From Dyadobacter fermentans DSM 18053 (GTDB taxonomy: Bacteria > Bacteroidota > Bacteroidia > Cytophagales > Spirosomataceae): a stretch of 64,000 nt of DNA. The notes beneath the pieces were generated by a model. That model saw nothing but the letters and a program-made list of their open reading frames with translations, searched no databases and was not told where the DNA came from. A program made the translations under genes and the position numbers. The DNA is taken from assembly GCF_000023125.1 (NCBI RefSeq), contig NC_013037.1, forward strand, positions 6,054,501-6,118,500, in the 5' to 3' direction. Position 1 is the first letter of the stretch. Every line of letters begins with the position of its first letter. Below are positions 9,433 through 19,741 of this stretch, one piece after another.

Positions 9433-10470
9433 ATGTCGCGTAACTTTAAAGTAGGATTGTTTGTCACGATCGCGATCCTCGTCACCACATTTACCTTCTA
9501 CTTCTGGCAGATCTTCCGGACGCCGAATTTGCAGGTTGATAAAAAATCAAGCTTCGTGTTGCTCGTGCCGCAAAATGCTACCTATAAAACGGTGCTCGAT
9601 ACGCTGAACAAGCACGAGGTGATCAACGACCACATTTCTTTCCAGTTTCTGGCCAAATTTTTGAAATACACTGAAAAAGTAAAACCGGGACGGTACGTGA
9701 TCAAGCCGGAAAGCAATAACTATGAGGTGATCAAAAAGCTGTCGTCGGGTAACCAGGATGCGGTGAAACTGACATTCAATAACATCCGCCTGAAAGAAGA
9801 CCTGATCAAGCGCATCGGCGCCCGTTTTGAATTCGGCGAAGACAACTTCCGCAAGGCGCTTAACGACCCGGCGGTTTGCAACAAATACGGCCTCGACACA
9901 ATGACGATCGTATCGATGTTTTTGCCAAATACCTACGAAATTTACTGGACCACGGGCACCGAGAAGTTCCTCGACCGCATGCACAGCGAATACAAAAAAT
10001 ACTGGACCGACGAAAAGCTTGCAAAGGCGAAGGAAATCGGTCTGACGCCCGTGCAGGTTTCGATTCTGGCTTCCATTGTGGAAGAAGAGCAGGCGCGTAA
10101 AGTGGACGAGCGCCCCAAGGTGGCCGGCTTGTACATCAACCGCCTGCATGCTAATATGCCCTTGCAGGCCGACCCGACGATCAAGTTCGCATTGCAGGAT
10201 TTTGCGATCAAACGCATTCTGAACCAGCAATTGATGATCAAATCGCCCTACAACACCTACATTAACACCGGCCTGCCCCCGGGCCCGATCCGTGTCGCGG
10301 ATTTTAACTCGCTCGATGCGGTGCTGAATTACGAAAAGCACGATTATACTTATATGTGTGCCAAAGCGGACCTGTCGGGTTACCACGCTTTCGCTACCAA
10401 TTACACCGACCACCTCAGCAATGCGCGCCAATATCAGGCCGAGCTGAACCGGTTGAAAATCATGAAGTAA
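9433..10470 (+). CDS. mltG: Endolytic peptidoglycan transglycosylase MltG
   Basis: MltG cleaves nascent glycan strands at the inner membrane and is thought to end peptidoglycan chain elongation. The 345-residue protein has an N-terminal membrane anchor (VGLFVTIAILVTTFTFYFW), a LysM-like region and a YceG catalytic domain. The catalytic-glutamate segment (SILASIVEEEQARKVDERP) and the substrate-binding segments GLYINRLHANMPLQADPT and TYINTGLPPGPI are present. Length agrees with the E. coli protein (340). It is 2 bases upstream of the thioesterase gene, so the two are probably co-transcribed. Confidence 0.95.
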   Translation: MSRNFKVGLFVTIAILVTTFTFYFWQIFRTPNLQVDKKSSFVLLVPQNATYKTVLDTLNKHEVINDHISFQFLAKFLKYTEKVKPGRYVIKPESNNYEVIKKLSSGNQDAVKLTFNNIRLKEDLIKRIGARFEFGEDNFRKALNDPAVCNKYGLDTMTIVSMFLPNTYEIYWTTGTEKFLDRMHSEYKKYWTDEKLAKAKEIGLTPVQVSILASIVEEEQARKVDERPKVAGLYINRLHANMPLQADPTIKFALQDFAIKRILNQQLMIKSPYNTYINTGLPPGPIRVADFNSLDAVLNYEKHDYTYMCAKADLSGYHAFATNYTDHLSNARQYQAELNRLKIMK

Positions 10471-10472
10471 AG

Positions 10473-10892
10473 ATGTTTGTTCACGAAGTAAAAGGCATCA
10501 GGGTGCGGTATGCGGACACCGACCAGATGGGTTACGTATATTATGGCAATTATGCACGCTACTATGAAATCGGAAGGGTAGAGGCATTGCGGAGCCTGGA
10601 TTTTCATTACAAGGCGATGGAGGATTCGGGCGTGATGATGCCGGTTTACGAATGCCATTACAAATACCTGAAACCTGCGCGCTACGACGACGAGCTGACA
10701 ATACTGGTGAAAATTGAGGAAATGCCCGGTGTGCGGGTCCGGTTTAGCTACGAGATCCGGAACCAGGAACGCGTTTTGCTGAACACCGGTGACACCACGC
10801 TGGTTTTTCAGCGGATGGACACGGGCAAGCTCTGCCCGGCGCCCGAGAAGTTACAGGAAAAACTGAGACCCTATTTCGAATCCAAGGGATAA
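10473..10892 (+). CDS. Acyl-CoA thioesterase, 4-hydroxybenzoyl-CoA thioesterase (YbgC-like) hotdog family
   Basis: The 139-residue protein has the single hotdog fold of the YbgC/4HBT class. Its signature VRYADTDQMGYVYYGNYARY includes the catalytic Asp (DTDQMG) and the Tyr/Asn positions. Such enzymes hydrolyse acyl-CoA thioesters in the cytosol, and YbgC proteins act on short chains or interact with phospholipid synthesis. The start is the ATG at 10473 just after the mltG stop. A longer frame reaching back to 10356 only overlaps mltG. The gene is followed by a YihY gene 13 bases downstream, so mltG, this gene and yihY look like one operon. Confidence 0.92.
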   Translation: MFVHEVKGIRVRYADTDQMGYVYYGNYARYYEIGRVEALRSLDFHYKAMEDSGVMMPVYECHYKYLKPARYDDELTILVKIEEMPGVRVRFSYEIRNQERVLLNTGDTTLVFQRMDTGKLCPAPEKLQEKLRPYFESKG

Positions 10893-10905
10893 CAAGCGGC
10901 CTGTT

Positions 10906-11838
10906 ATGCTTGAAAAACTGTTGAAAAACCGACATATCAAGCGCCTTATCCTCTGGTTACAGCAGGCCATGCTGTTCCGGGGAACGGTTTCGCTGTACGA
11001 CATTATCCTCAATCTCGTAGCGAGCAACCGCAAGCATGAGATCGATCAGCGGGCCTCGGCGGTAGCTTACAGCCTCACGCTGGCCGCATTTCCGGGGATT
11101 ATCTTCCTTTTTACGCTCATTCCCTACATCCCGATCGAAAACCTCGATCAGCAGATTCTCGTGCTCCTGCGCAACAATATGCCGCAGGGGACATTCGAAG
11201 CGGCCGACCAGACGATCCTCGACATTGTGAGCCGTCCGCGCTCGGGTGTGCTTTCGCTCGGTTTTATATTCGCGATGATCGCCTCTACGAATGGCATGAT
11301 GTCGCTCATGCGGTCGTTCGACATGGTGTACGACGACAAGGAAACGCGTGGTTTCCTGGCCATCCGCGGCATAGCCACATTGCTCACACTCCTGCTGATC
11401 GCTGTGCTGTGCCTTTCGGTGGTGCTGCTGATCGTGGGCGATGCCGTGATGAGCATCGTAGGGGATTGGCACATTATCCGCGACAACTGGCTGATAGCCT
11501 TGCTAAACATCCTTCGCTACCTGATCAGCTTTGGCTCCTTAATGCTGACGATTTCGATTATCTACCGTTTTGCGCCTTCGCACGGGCGACAGTTTACGTT
11601 CGTGAATGCAGGCTCGGTAATTGCGTCGGTGCTCATCCTTGCGGCTACTTACGGGTTTTCCTTTTATCTGTCGCGTTTCAGCTCCTACAACAAGCTTTAC
11701 GGGTCCATTGGCACGATGATCGCCCTGATGATCTGGATTTATCTGCTTGCATTTGTGATTATTCTGGGGTTCGAGATCAATGCGAGCGTGAGCCGGGCGC
11801 GGAGCAGAGCGGCTGCCAGGCGTGTCGTAAAGCGGTGA
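10906..11838 (+). CDS. YihY/virulence factor BrkB family membrane protein
   Basis: This is a six-helix inner-membrane protein of the YihY/BrkB family (310 residues). Family marks include QRASAVAYSLTLAAFPGIIFL near residue 50, the SRPRSGVLSLGFIFAMIASTNGM region, and the late segments YGSIGTMIALMIWIYLLAFVI and LGFEINA. The protein was once called ribonuclease BN in error, and its true function is unresolved. The C-terminus is arginine-rich (SRARSRAAARRVVKR), which agrees with a cytoplasmic tail. It is the last gene of the mltG operon. Confidence 0.92.
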   Translation: MLEKLLKNRHIKRLILWLQQAMLFRGTVSLYDIILNLVASNRKHEIDQRASAVAYSLTLAAFPGIIFLFTLIPYIPIENLDQQILVLLRNNMPQGTFEAADQTILDIVSRPRSGVLSLGFIFAMIASTNGMMSLMRSFDMVYDDKETRGFLAIRGIATLLTLLLIAVLCLSVVLLIVGDAVMSIVGDWHIIRDNWLIALLNILRYLISFGSLMLTISIIYRFAPSHGRQFTFVNAGSVIASVLILAATYGFSFYLSRFSSYNKLYGSIGTMIALMIWIYLLAFVIILGFEINASVSRARSRAAARRVVKR

Positions 11839-11882
11839 CTTACCGGATAATAACATTATCGGCATCTCCGTTTTGCCGTTGT

Positions 11883-11890
11883 TAATTTTG
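11883..11890 (+). promoter_or_regulatory. Candidate -7 promoter element (TAATTTTG)
   Basis: TAATTTTG matches TAnnTTTG about 60 bases before the glycosyltransferase start. The nearest upstream TTTG (about 11872) is too close to be a proper -33 element, so this is only a candidate. Confidence 0.4.
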
Positions 11891-11949
11891 TGCTGCGGTG
11901 CCCTTATCCCTCCGTATTCTGACACTAGGGCCCGCGTGGAGCGCACGAC

Positions 11950-12942
11950 ATGACAAACTTGGAAAAACCACTCGTTACAGTTATCCTGACGGCATTTAAT
12001 CAGGAGAAGTACATTGAGGAAGCATTGACTTCCGTTTTTTATCAAACTTACCCGTACATCCAGCTGATCGTTATCGACAATGCAAGCAAGGACAATACGC
12101 TGGGCATTATCGAAACTTTCAAGGCTAAGGCGCCGGCATTTCAGGTGATCCGCAACCGGCACAATGCCGGGCTTTGCAGGGCATTTAACCAGGGCCTCAC
12201 GATAGCGCAGGGTAAATACGTGATCGACCTTTCAGGCGATGATGTGATGATTGCCGACCGCGTAGAAAAGCAGGTTGCCGCATTCGAGAAGCTGGAAGAC
12301 GACTATGCCGTGGTGTTTACCAATGCCCGGTACATTGCCAAGAACGGGCAGGGCCTTCACAACCATTACACGACCGACGGCAAAGGGAAAGCAACCCATG
12401 CCGTGCCTTCGGGAGATGTTTATAAAAACATCCTCGAACGCTACTTCATTTGCACGCCTACCATGATGATGCGCACGGCGGCCTTGCAGCAGCTCGGCGG
12501 CTATGACGAAACGCTCGCATTTGAGGATTTCGATTTCTGGGTGCGCTCCTCGGTCCGTTTCAAATACTTTTACTTGGACGAGATACTCACAAAAAAGCGG
12601 GTGCTCAAAACCTCGCTTTCGACCGGCGTTTACAAAAAAGGCAGCGGCATGCTGCAATCCTATTACGCGGTTTGCAATAAAGCCTACGACCTCAACCGCG
12701 ATCAGCAGGAATTCGATCTTTTGGCGGCGCGCATTCGTACATTTATCCGAAAATGTCTGTACGCCCAGGAGTTTGACCTGGCGGTGCGATTCCGGCGGTT
12801 ATTGAACTATATCGAGAATCCGGGCTGGCAGACAGAGCTGATCGTCCTGATGTGCAGGCTGCATTTGCCGGTGAATTTCGCGTATCGCTTTTACATCGAA
12901 AATCTAAAAAAAATGGCGCCGCAGGAAGGATTTGCATTTTGA
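11950..12942 (+). CDS. Glycosyltransferase family 2
   Basis: The 330-residue protein is a GT-A fold glycosyltransferase. It shows the N-terminal nucleotide-sugar motif ([18 protein letters not shown]), the [10 protein letters not shown] motif, and GDDVMIADR as the DxD-like metal site. The later EDFDFWVR matches the ED acidic catalytic position. Donor and acceptor are unknown, and a role in surface polysaccharide or glycoprotein glycans is likely. No transmembrane helix is visible. It is a stand-alone gene and is not part of a recognisable polysaccharide cluster. Confidence 0.9.
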   Translation: MTNLEKPLVTVILTAFNQEKYIEEALTSVFYQTYPYIQLIVIDNASKDNTLGIIETFKAKAPAFQVIRNRHNAGLCRAFNQGLTIAQGKYVIDLSGDDVMIADRVEKQVAAFEKLEDDYAVVFTNARYIAKNGQGLHNHYTTDGKGKATHAVPSGDVYKNILERYFICTPTMMMRTAALQQLGGYDETLAFEDFDFWVRSSVRFKYFYLDEILTKKRVLKTSLSTGVYKKGSGMLQSYYAVCNKAYDLNRDQQEFDLLAARIRTFIRKCLYAQEFDLAVRFRRLLNYIENPGWQTELIVLMCRLHLPVNFAYRFYIENLKKMAPQEGFAF

Positions 12943-12973
12943 TTTTGTTAGGTCAAAAAGTAAAATTTCCCTT

Positions 12974-13600
12974 ATGCCTGCTGAATTTATTAAAATATAC
13001 CCACAGAATCCCGACGAGCGACGCGTGCGTCAGGTGGTGGATTGCCTGCGAAATGGTGGTTTGGTCATTTATCCTACCGATACGGTTTACGGTTTGGGGT
13101 GTGACATTTATAACACCCGCGCCGTTGAGAAAATAGCCCGTATCAAAGGCATCAAACCGCAGAAGAACGACTTCTCATTTATCTGCTACGACCTGAGCCA
13201 CATCTCCGATTTCGCGAGAGTGGGCAACACTGCATTCAAAACCATGAAGCGCGTGCTTCCGGGGCCGTATACCTTCATTCTGGAAGCTACGAGCAATGTG
13301 CCTAAGTTGCTGAATACGAACAAAAAAACGGTCGGAATCCGTGTACCGGACAACCTTATCCCGCGTTTGATCGTAAAGGAATTAGGAAACCCGATCGTGA
13401 CGACGTCCATTCGTGATGACGACGAGATTATCGAATATTCCACCGATCCGGAACTGATTTTCGAGAAGTTCCAGCACCAGGTGGATATGGTTGTGGATGG
13501 GGGTTACGGAGGCAATGTGGCGTCCACCATTGTGAAGGCCGATGGTGATGATTTTGAGATCATTCGCGAAGGTTTGGGCGACACGGCAATCTTCCTGTAA
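12974..13600 (+). CDS. L-threonylcarbamoyladenylate synthase (YrdC/Sua5 family)
   Basis: The enzyme makes threonylcarbamoyl-AMP from threonine, bicarbonate and ATP, the first step of t6A37 formation on tRNAs that read ANN codons. The 208-residue single YrdC domain shows [19 protein letters not shown] near residue 30, [28 protein letters not shown] and [11 protein letters not shown] chose the ATG at 12974. An in-frame TTG at 12932 lies inside the preceding glycosyltransferase gene. Confidence 0.93.
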   Translation: MPAEFIKIYPQNPDERRVRQVVDCLRNGGLVIYPTDTVYGLGCDIYNTRAVEKIARIKGIKPQKNDFSFICYDLSHISDFARVGNTAFKTMKRVLPGPYTFILEATSNVPKLLNTNKKTVGIRVPDNLIPRLIVKELGNPIVTTSIRDDDEIIEYSTDPELIFEKFQHQVDMVVDGGYGGNVASTIVKADGDDFEIIREGLGDTAIFL

Positions 13601-13700
13601 TATCAGAAATTGTAATGATTTTAAGTTGGTATTGCACATTGCTGACCATACAAAATAATTATTATAAATTTTTTGATAATATCATAAGCCTTTACCATAT

Positions 13701-14366
13701 TTGATAGTGTCGGAATTTTTGATTAGAGAGGAAAAATCTTCGGAAGTACGGGTTGAATTGCAATATCTGCCTTGTCTAGAGTATTTCACTTGTATTTTAC
13801 AGTACGACCGGATCTACATCGACGTTGCGGAGAGGTATGTGAAGCAGACTTACAGGAACCGGTGCAGTGTGCTCACTACCAATAAAATAGATACGCTGAC
13901 GATCCCCGTGAAAGGGTACGGGGCAGCGAGCTCCACAAAAGAAATTCTGATCGACTATAACCAGGATTGGACCAGGCGCCATCTGGGTTGCCTGCAGTCA
14001 GCTTACGGGAAATCTCCGTTTTACGAGTTTTACGCCCACGAGTTTATCCGCGTTTTCGAAAAAAAGCTGCCATATCTCGTCGATCTGAACTATGAATTGT
14101 TGACAATTTGTCTTAGATTGACTGGAATAAAAAAAGACATTCGGTACAATTTGTCAGGAGCAGGAAATGCTGAAAATGACGTTGTAAACGCTATATCACT
14201 AATTAACAACCGAAAACAGCCGGATTTGCATAAATATTACCACCCTGCACCTTATTACCAGACCTTCGGGAATGATTTTGTGGGGAATTTAAGTATTGTT
14301 GATTTACTGTTTAATATGGGGCCGGAAGCAAAAAGTGTTTTGTTAAGATCCTGTAAGTCTCAATAA
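13701..14366 (+). CDS. WbqC family protein
   Basis: The product (about 221 residues) matches the WbqC-like family (PF08889). Visible family features are ELQYLPCLEYFTCILQYDRIY near the start, the KQTYRNRCSV segment and TLTIPVKGYG, with RHLGCLQSAYGKSPFYEFY following. WbqC proteins occur near O-antigen and sugar-modification genes, and the chemistry is unproven. The start is uncertain: TTG 13701 or GTG 13707 are possible, and there is no ATG. This region is visibly AT-rich compared with the flanking genes. Confidence 0.82.
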   Translation: MIVSEFLIREEKSSEVRVELQYLPCLEYFTCILQYDRIYIDVAERYVKQTYRNRCSVLTTNKIDTLTIPVKGYGAASSTKEILIDYNQDWTRRHLGCLQSAYGKSPFYEFYAHEFIRVFEKKLPYLVDLNYELLTICLRLTGIKKDIRYNLSGAGNAENDVVNAISLINNRKQPDLHKYYHPAPYYQTFGNDFVGNLSIVDLLFNMGPEAKSVLLRSCKSQ

Positions 14367-14434
14367 AAGCTATTTTGAACAAACAGGGAAAAAGTAGCGT
14401 TTAAGATTTAATAAACACTTTTTATTGCTACACA

Positions 14435-16975
14435 ATGGAAGCAAAATTTTCGAATAGAGTGAAAGAGGTAATCTCAATGAGCCGGGAAGAAGCCCTCCGC
14501 CTGGGTCACGATTACATTGGTGCAGAACACTTGTTATTAGGAATGATACGCGAGGGTGATGGTGTAGCCATAGGTTTGCTGAAAAAGCTCGGCGTGTCGC
14601 TGGACGATGTGCGTCAGACGATCGAGCAGGCAACCAAAGGTGCAGCCACGAATAATGTTAAAAATTTACAGAATATCCCTCTGACGAGGCAGTCAGAGAA
14701 GGTATTGAAGATTACATATCTGGAAGCTAAAATTTTCAAAAGCACGCTCATCGGCACCGAGCATTTGCTTCTTTCGATATTGCGCGACGAAGACAATGTA
14801 GGAACCCAGATATTGCATAAATTCAATGTTAACTACGAAGTCATCAAGGAAATGTTAGAATATCAATCATCCGGATCCAGACCTCATATGGGGCCGGAGA
14901 CCGAAGACGGGGATGATGAAGCCAGAGGCGGAATGTTTGGTGGTGGAAGCGGCTCTTCTTCCGGTAAAGAATCCAAAGGTGCTGAAAAGTCCCGTACACC
15001 TGTCCTGGATAACTTTGGAAGGGATTTAACCAAAATGGCGGAAGTAGGCAAGCTCGACCCGATCGTCGGACGTGAGAAAGAGATCGAACGCGTAGCCCAG
15101 ATCCTGAGCCGTCGTAAAAAGAATAACCCGATCCTGATCGGTGAGCCTGGTGTGGGTAAAACAGCCATCGCGGAAGGCCTTGCATTGCGGATCGTTCAGA
15201 AAAAAGTATCTCGTGTGCTTTTCGGTAAGCGCGTCGTGACGCTCGACCTTGCTTCGCTCGTGGCCGGTACCAAATACCGCGGCCAGTTTGAAGAAAGAAT
15301 GAAGGCGGTGATGAACGAGCTGGAAAAATCACCGGACGTGATCCTGTTCATCGACGAGCTCCACACGATTGTGGGCGCAGGCGGTGCGTCAGGCTCGCTG
15401 GACGCTTCGAACATGTTCAAGCCGGCATTGTCACGCGGGGAAATCCAATGTATCGGAGCTACCACGCTCGACGAGTACCGCCAGTACATCGAGAAAGACG
15501 GCGCATTGGCCCGTCGTTTCCAGATGGTGATGGTGGACGCGACCTCGATCGAGGAAACGGTTCAGATTTTGACCAATATCAAAGACAAATACGAAGATCA
15601 CCACCATGTGAACTATACGCCTGAGGCGATCAGCACGGCGGTGAAACTTTCGGAAAGATATATCACAGACCGCTTCCTGCCGGATAAGGCCATTGACGTG
15701 CTCGATGAAGTAGGTGCGCGGGTGCATATCAGCAACATCACGGTTCCTGAGGATATTCTGGTGCTCGAAGAGCAAATTGAGAATATCAAACAGGAGAAAA
15801 ACCGGGTAGTGAAAAGCCAGAAATACGAAGAGGCTGCTCAATTGAGAGATCGTGAGAAAAAACTGATCGACCAGCTGGAAAGAGCCAAACTCGCATGGGA
15901 AGAGGAAACCAAGCAGAAACGCTACACGGTAACAGAGCAAAATGTGGCTGAGGTAGTTGCGATGATGACTGGCATTCCTGTGACTAACGTTTCAATGGAC
16001 GAAGGCAAGAAATTGCTGAACATGGCCGACGAACTGAAAGGCAAGGTAATAGGCCAGGACCCGCCGATCGAGAAACTCGTGAAAGCGATCCAGCGTACAC
16101 GCGTCGGCTTGAAAGATCCTAAGAAACCAATCGGTTCATTCATTTTCCTTGGACCAACCGGTGTGGGTAAAACCGAGCTTGCCAAAGTGCTCTCGACTTA
16201 CCTGTTCGACAAGGAAGACTCGCTGGTGCGCATTGATATGAGCGAATACATGGAGAAATTCAGCGTATCGCGCCTGGTGGGAGCGCCTCCGGGATATGTG
16301 GGCTACGAAGAAGGTGGCCAGCTGACCGAAAAGATCCGCCGCAAACCTTACAGCGTAGTACTGCTCGACGAGATCGAAAAAGCGCACCCGGATGTGTTCA
16401 ATATCCTACTGCAAGTGCTCGACGACGGTATTCTGACGGACGGTTTGGGCAGAAGAGTCGATTTCCGTAATACGATCATTATCATGACTTCGAACATCGG
16501 AGCGCGTGACCTGAAAGATTTCGGAACAGGAATCGGATTCTCGACCAAAGCAAGAGCCGAAAACCAGGACGATATTATGAAAGGAACTATCCAGAGCGCA
16601 TTGCGTAAAGCATTCTCTCCGGAATTCCTGAACCGTCTCGACGATGTGATCGTGTTCAACTCGCTGCAACGCGAAGATCTGCACCGCATTATCGACATTT
16701 CACTGGGCAAACTGTTCAGCCGCGTGAAAGGCCTCGGTTACGAAATCGAATTGACTATCGCTGCGAAAGACTTCCTGTCCGAAAAAGGCTATGATCCGCA
16801 ATACGGAGCGCGTCCTTTGAACCGGGCGATCCAGAAATATCTGGAAGATCCCGTAGCGGAAGAAATACTGAAAGGCGACCTGCGCGAAGGCGATGTACTG
16901 GTGGCTGATCATGAAGAAAAGAGTGAACAACTCGTTATCAGTGTTCGCAAAAAAGAAGAAGAGCTCGCAAACTAG
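14435..16975 (+). CDS. clpC: ATP-dependent Clp protease ATP-binding subunit ClpC
   Basis: ClpC is the cytosolic AAA+ unfoldase that feeds proteins to ClpP. The 846-residue product has the two N-terminal Clp repeats (about residues 5-140) and a glycine/serine-rich linker ([10 protein letters not shown]). The first AAA domain has Walker [14 protein letters not shown], followed by a UVR segment ([14 protein letters not shown]) in the middle domain and the second AAA domain with [14 protein letters not shown]. The UVR motif and length distinguish it from ClpB. No McsA/McsB genes are adjacent. The gene ends in a strong intrinsic terminator. Confidence 0.96.
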   Translation: MEAKFSNRVKEVISMSREEALRLGHDYIGAEHLLLGMIREGDGVAIGLLKKLGVSLDDVRQTIEQATKGAATNNVKNLQNIPLTRQSEKVLKITYLEAKIFKSTLIGTEHLLLSILRDEDNVGTQILHKFNVNYEVIKEMLEYQSSGSRPHMGPETEDGDDEARGGMFGGGSGSSSGKESKGAEKSRTPVLDNFGRDLTKMAEVGKLDPIVGREKEIERVAQILSRRKKNNPILIGEPGVGKTAIAEGLALRIVQKKVSRVLFGKRVVTLDLASLVAGTKYRGQFEERMKAVMNELEKSPDVILFIDELHTIVGAGGASGSLDASNMFKPALSRGEIQCIGATTLDEYRQYIEKDGALARRFQMVMVDATSIEETVQILTNIKDKYEDHHHVNYTPEAISTAVKLSERYITDRFLPDKAIDVLDEVGARVHISNITVPEDILVLEEQIENIKQEKNRVVKSQKYEEAAQLRDREKKLIDQLERAKLAWEEETKQKRYTVTEQNVAEVVAMMTGIPVTNVSMDEGKKLLNMADELKGKVIGQDPPIEKLVKAIQRTRVGLKDPKKPIGSFIFLGPTGVGKTELAKVLSTYLFDKEDSLVRIDMSEYMEKFSVSRLVGAPPGYVGYEEGGQLTEKIRRKPYSVVLLDEIEKAHPDVFNILLQVLDDGILTDGLGRRVDFRNTIIIMTSNIGARDLKDFGTGIGFSTKARAENQDDIMKGTIQSALRKAFSPEFLNRLDDVIVFNSLQREDLHRIIDISLGKLFSRVKGLGYEIELTIAAKDFLSEKGYDPQYGARPLNRAIQKYLEDPVAEEILKGDLREGDVLVADHEEKSEQLVISVRKKEEELAN

Positions 16976-17008
16976 ATTTGCATTGCTCCGAAAGCACAAA
17001 GTAGCTTG

Positions 17009-17037
17009 AAAGGCAGGTCGAAAGACCTGCCTTTTTT
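17009..17037 (+). terminator. Intrinsic terminator after clpC
   Basis: An 11-bp perfect stem (AAAGGCAGGTC / GACCTGCCTTT) with a GAAA tetraloop runs into a T-run at 17032-17037. It lies 34 bases after the clpC stop. Confidence 0.92.
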
Positions 17038-17071
17038 ATTTATATTTAGCCAACGAAAATTCGTATAACTA

Positions 17072-18763
17072 ATGGGACCTAACTGGAAAAGCGCTGTGCT
17101 GAGCCTAACGCTCACTCTTGCAGCAAGTAATACCGACGTGTTTGCACAAAAATTGCCCTCTGGCCCTCAGGTCCTCACATTTTTCTCCGACGCCGACGAT
17201 ACCGAGCAGCCTTATGGCCTGTATCTTCCCGAGAATTTCGACGAAAACAAACAGTATCCGCTCGTGATCATGCTCCACGGCGCCGGCTCGAACCACCGTC
17301 TGGCATTGCGCCGCGTATTCGGCAAGAGCAATGCGGAAGGAGAAACCGACGTGGAAGCGACGCGCTACTTCCCCAAATGGCAGAATGTCGATTACATTGT
17401 AGCCTCTCCTTATGCGCGCGGAACAGCCGGCTACCAGGGCGTTCCCGAACAGGATGTGTACGACGTGCTCGCGGATGTGAAAAAGCGCTTCAAAATCGAC
17501 GAAAACCGCACTTACCTGACCGGCTTGTCCATGGGCGGAGGCGGAACGTTGTGGATCGGCCTCACGCGGCCGGACATTTGGGCGGCCATTGCGCCCGTGT
17601 GCCCCGCACCGCCGGCAGGTACTTTCGACCTCGCGCCCAATGCGACCAACTTTCCCGTGCATTTCTTCCACGGCGACGCCGACCCGGTAGTGCCCGTGGC
17701 AGGTACGCAGAAATGGGTTGCCCAGTTACAGGATTTAGGCGCGGAAGTGAGCTATAAGGAGTTTGTGGACGTGAAGCACGATAGCTGGGTGAATGCGTAC
17801 GACGACGAGTATATTTTCGACTGGTTCAAGGATTTTACACGCAACCCGTACCCGAACAAGGTCCGTTTTGTGAGTAAACAATATAAATACGACAAGGCAT
17901 TCTGGGTGACGTTCAACCGGATCGCTACCGGTAAGCTGGCGGAGATTGATGCGAAGTTCGTTAAAGAAAATGCACTGGAAATCACGACCAAGAACCTGGA
18001 AAAGTTTACTCTGAACCTGAAAGGCCATCCGAAATTCAAACCGGGCGTTGCATTAGCACTTAAAATCGACGGCTCCAATGTGAATGCAAAAACGGATAGC
18101 GTGGTGACGCTCTTCCGCGAATCGGCGGCGGGCAAGTGGGCGGTAGAAGGCGCAACGATCATGTCCATTTATACGGGCAAGAAAAAAGGCGCTGAGGGGC
18201 CGATTTACGCGGCATTCTCCTCACGGCATGTGTATGTGTATGGGACGGCGGATAATCCGTCGCCGGAGGAACTGAAAAAGCGGGTCGAGATTGCTACGCA
18301 GGCTGCCAGCTGGTCGCAGTACCGTGGTGAATTCCTGGGGCGGGTGATGTTCTTCCCGCGTGTGCTGGCAGATAAAGATGTGCGGCCGAGCGACATTGAA
18401 AGTTCCAACCTGATTTTGTTCGGAACGAAGGAAAGTAATGCATTGATCGGCAAATATGCGGACCAGCTTCCCGTGCATTTGAAAAAGGGCGATACGGCGC
18501 ACGGCCTGTTTTACGTGCTGCCGGTGGAGGGACATTATGTGGCCGTCAGCTCCGGTTTGCCCTGGTGGGCAGGCATGAAGGACGAAGGTTTCCCATTTGT
18601 ACCGGTAATGCATCGCAAGCTCTCAGAATTCAAAGACATTATTTTCTTCAAAGATTCATCTGCCAACCTGCTGATCGACAATTATTTCACGCAGGAATGG
18701 AAGCTTGATGACGATACGAAGCGCAAGCTTTCGGCCTCCGGCGCCGTTGATATTACCCCGTAG
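17072..18763 (+). CDS. Exported esterase/peptidase-like alpha/beta hydrolase with unknown C-terminal region
   Basis: The N-terminal 260 residues are an alpha/beta hydrolase preceded by a signal peptide (cleavage near residue 25, after DVFA). The family features are the oxyanion region LHGAGSNHR, the nucleophile elbow GLSMGGGG (Ser153), an Asp at 202-204 (GDADPVVP) and a His at 236 (DVKHDSW). This is the pattern of PHB depolymerase/feruloyl-esterase-like hydrolases. The remaining 300 residues show no family I recognise and may bind or present the substrate. The protein is likely periplasmic or surface-located. It lies after the clpC terminator and 30 bases before the isomerase-like gene. Confidence 0.8.
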   Translation: MGPNWKSAVLSLTLTLAASNTDVFAQKLPSGPQVLTFFSDADDTEQPYGLYLPENFDENKQYPLVIMLHGAGSNHRLALRRVFGKSNAEGETDVEATRYFPKWQNVDYIVASPYARGTAGYQGVPEQDVYDVLADVKKRFKIDENRTYLTGLSMGGGGTLWIGLTRPDIWAAIAPVCPAPPAGTFDLAPNATNFPVHFFHGDADPVVPVAGTQKWVAQLQDLGAEVSYKEFVDVKHDSWVNAYDDEYIFDWFKDFTRNPYPNKVRFVSKQYKYDKAFWVTFNRIATGKLAEIDAKFVKENALEITTKNLEKFTLNLKGHPKFKPGVALALKIDGSNVNAKTDSVVTLFRESAAGKWAVEGATIMSIYTGKKKGAEGPIYAAFSSRHVYVYGTADNPSPEELKKRVEIATQAASWSQYRGEFLGRVMFFPRVLADKDVRPSDIESSNLILFGTKESNALIGKYADQLPVHLKKGDTAHGLFYVLPVEGHYVAVSSGLPWWAGMKDEGFPFVPVMHRKLSEFKDIIFFKDSSANLLIDNYFTQEWKLDDDTKRKLSASGAVDITP

Positions 18764-18793
18764 TTTATTTTTAAATTTTTCGAATCTTAACCC

Positions 18794-19687
18794 ATGGATT
18801 ACAACGAAAAGATTTCCCGGAAATCGTTCCTCAAAGCCAGCGCATTTGCATTGGCTGCTCCCATGTTCTCCAAACTGAACCTGGATGTAAAGGCCCCCTC
18901 GCCAATCGGTTTGCAACTGTACACACTTCGTAATGAAATATCGAAAGACCTGCTGGGCACGCTGAAAAAGGTGTCGGCGATCGGATATAAAGAAGTGGAG
19001 CTTTACGGCTATTCTGACGGCAAATTCTTTGGCAAAACGGCCAAGGAAATGAAGAAGATCCTCGGCGACCTTGGTTTGAACCCTGTAAGCGGCCATTACG
19101 GTGCCGGTGTCGAGAACAAAACCGCCAAAGGTACATTGAGCAATGGCTGGCAAAAAGCAGTGGACGATGCCGCTGAATTGGGCCAGAAGTACGTGAACTG
19201 CGCGTACCTGACCGAATCGGAGCGCAAGACGATCGACCAATACAAGAGCTATGTGGACCTGTTCAACAAATCGGGTGAAGTGGCCAAGAAAGCAGGCTTG
19301 CAATTCGGTTACCACAACCACGACTTCGAATTCAAGAAAATCGGCAGCGAGCTGCCGTACGATTACATTGCCGGCAAAACCGATCCCAAGCTTGTGAAGC
19401 TCGAACTGGATTTGTACTGGATCGTGAAAGCAGGTCTGGACCCGGTTGCATTATTTAAGAAGTATCCCGGCCGTTTCCCGCTGTGGCACGTGAAGGATAT
19501 GGATAAGAAAGACGGCTCGTTTGCCGAGGTAGGGACCGGTTCCATTGATTTCGCCAAGATCTTCGCAAACCGCAAACTCGCGGGCCTCACGCATTTCTTT
19601 GTGGAGCAGGACGTGGCAAAGGTGCCGCCCGGTGCAAGCGATCGAAACAAGCTACAAGAATGTAGTGAAGATGAAAGTTTAGCATAA
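18794..19687 (+). CDS. Sugar phosphate isomerase/epimerase-like TIM barrel (probable C-terminal frameshift)
   Basis: The protein is an AP-endonuclease-2-like TIM barrel of the IolE/xylose-isomerase-like superfamily. A twin-arginine-like leader (SRKSFLKASAFALAAP) starts it, and the barrel motifs GLQLYTLRNEIS, YHNHDFEF, LELDLYWIVKAG and WHVKDMDKKDG follow, including putative metal ligands. The frame as given ends in an unconserved 15-residue tail. If one A at 19636/19637 is dropped, the frame continues with AIETSYKNVVKMKV and stops at 19680-19682, which is the ending typical of this family. Total length would be 295 residues. The error or mutation affects only the last helix. Confidence 0.8.
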   Translation: MDYNEKISRKSFLKASAFALAAPMFSKLNLDVKAPSPIGLQLYTLRNEISKDLLGTLKKVSAIGYKEVELYGYSDGKFFGKTAKEMKKILGDLGLNPVSGHYGAGVENKTAKGTLSNGWQKAVDDAAELGQKYVNCAYLTESERKTIDQYKSYVDLFNKSGEVAKKAGLQFGYHNHDFEFKKIGSELPYDYIAGKTDPKLVKLELDLYWIVKAGLDPVALFKKYPGRFPLWHVKDMDKKDGSFAEVGTGSIDFAKIFANRKLAGLTHFFVEQDVAKVPPGASDRNKLQECSEDESLA

Positions 19688-19690
19688 AAA

Positions 19691-19719
19691 AAGACCCGGC
19701 CGCATAGCAGCCGGGTCTT
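19691..19719 (-). terminator. Intrinsic terminator of the atp operon
   Basis: A perfect 10-bp stem (AAGACCCGGC / GCCGGGTCTT) with a 9-base loop lies just after atpH. On the minus strand it is followed by a run of at least seven T. It ends the transcript right after the delta subunit gene, so atpA and atpG are not part of this transcript. Confidence 0.9.
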
Positions 19720-19741
19720 CCAAATTATGCAGATAAAAATT

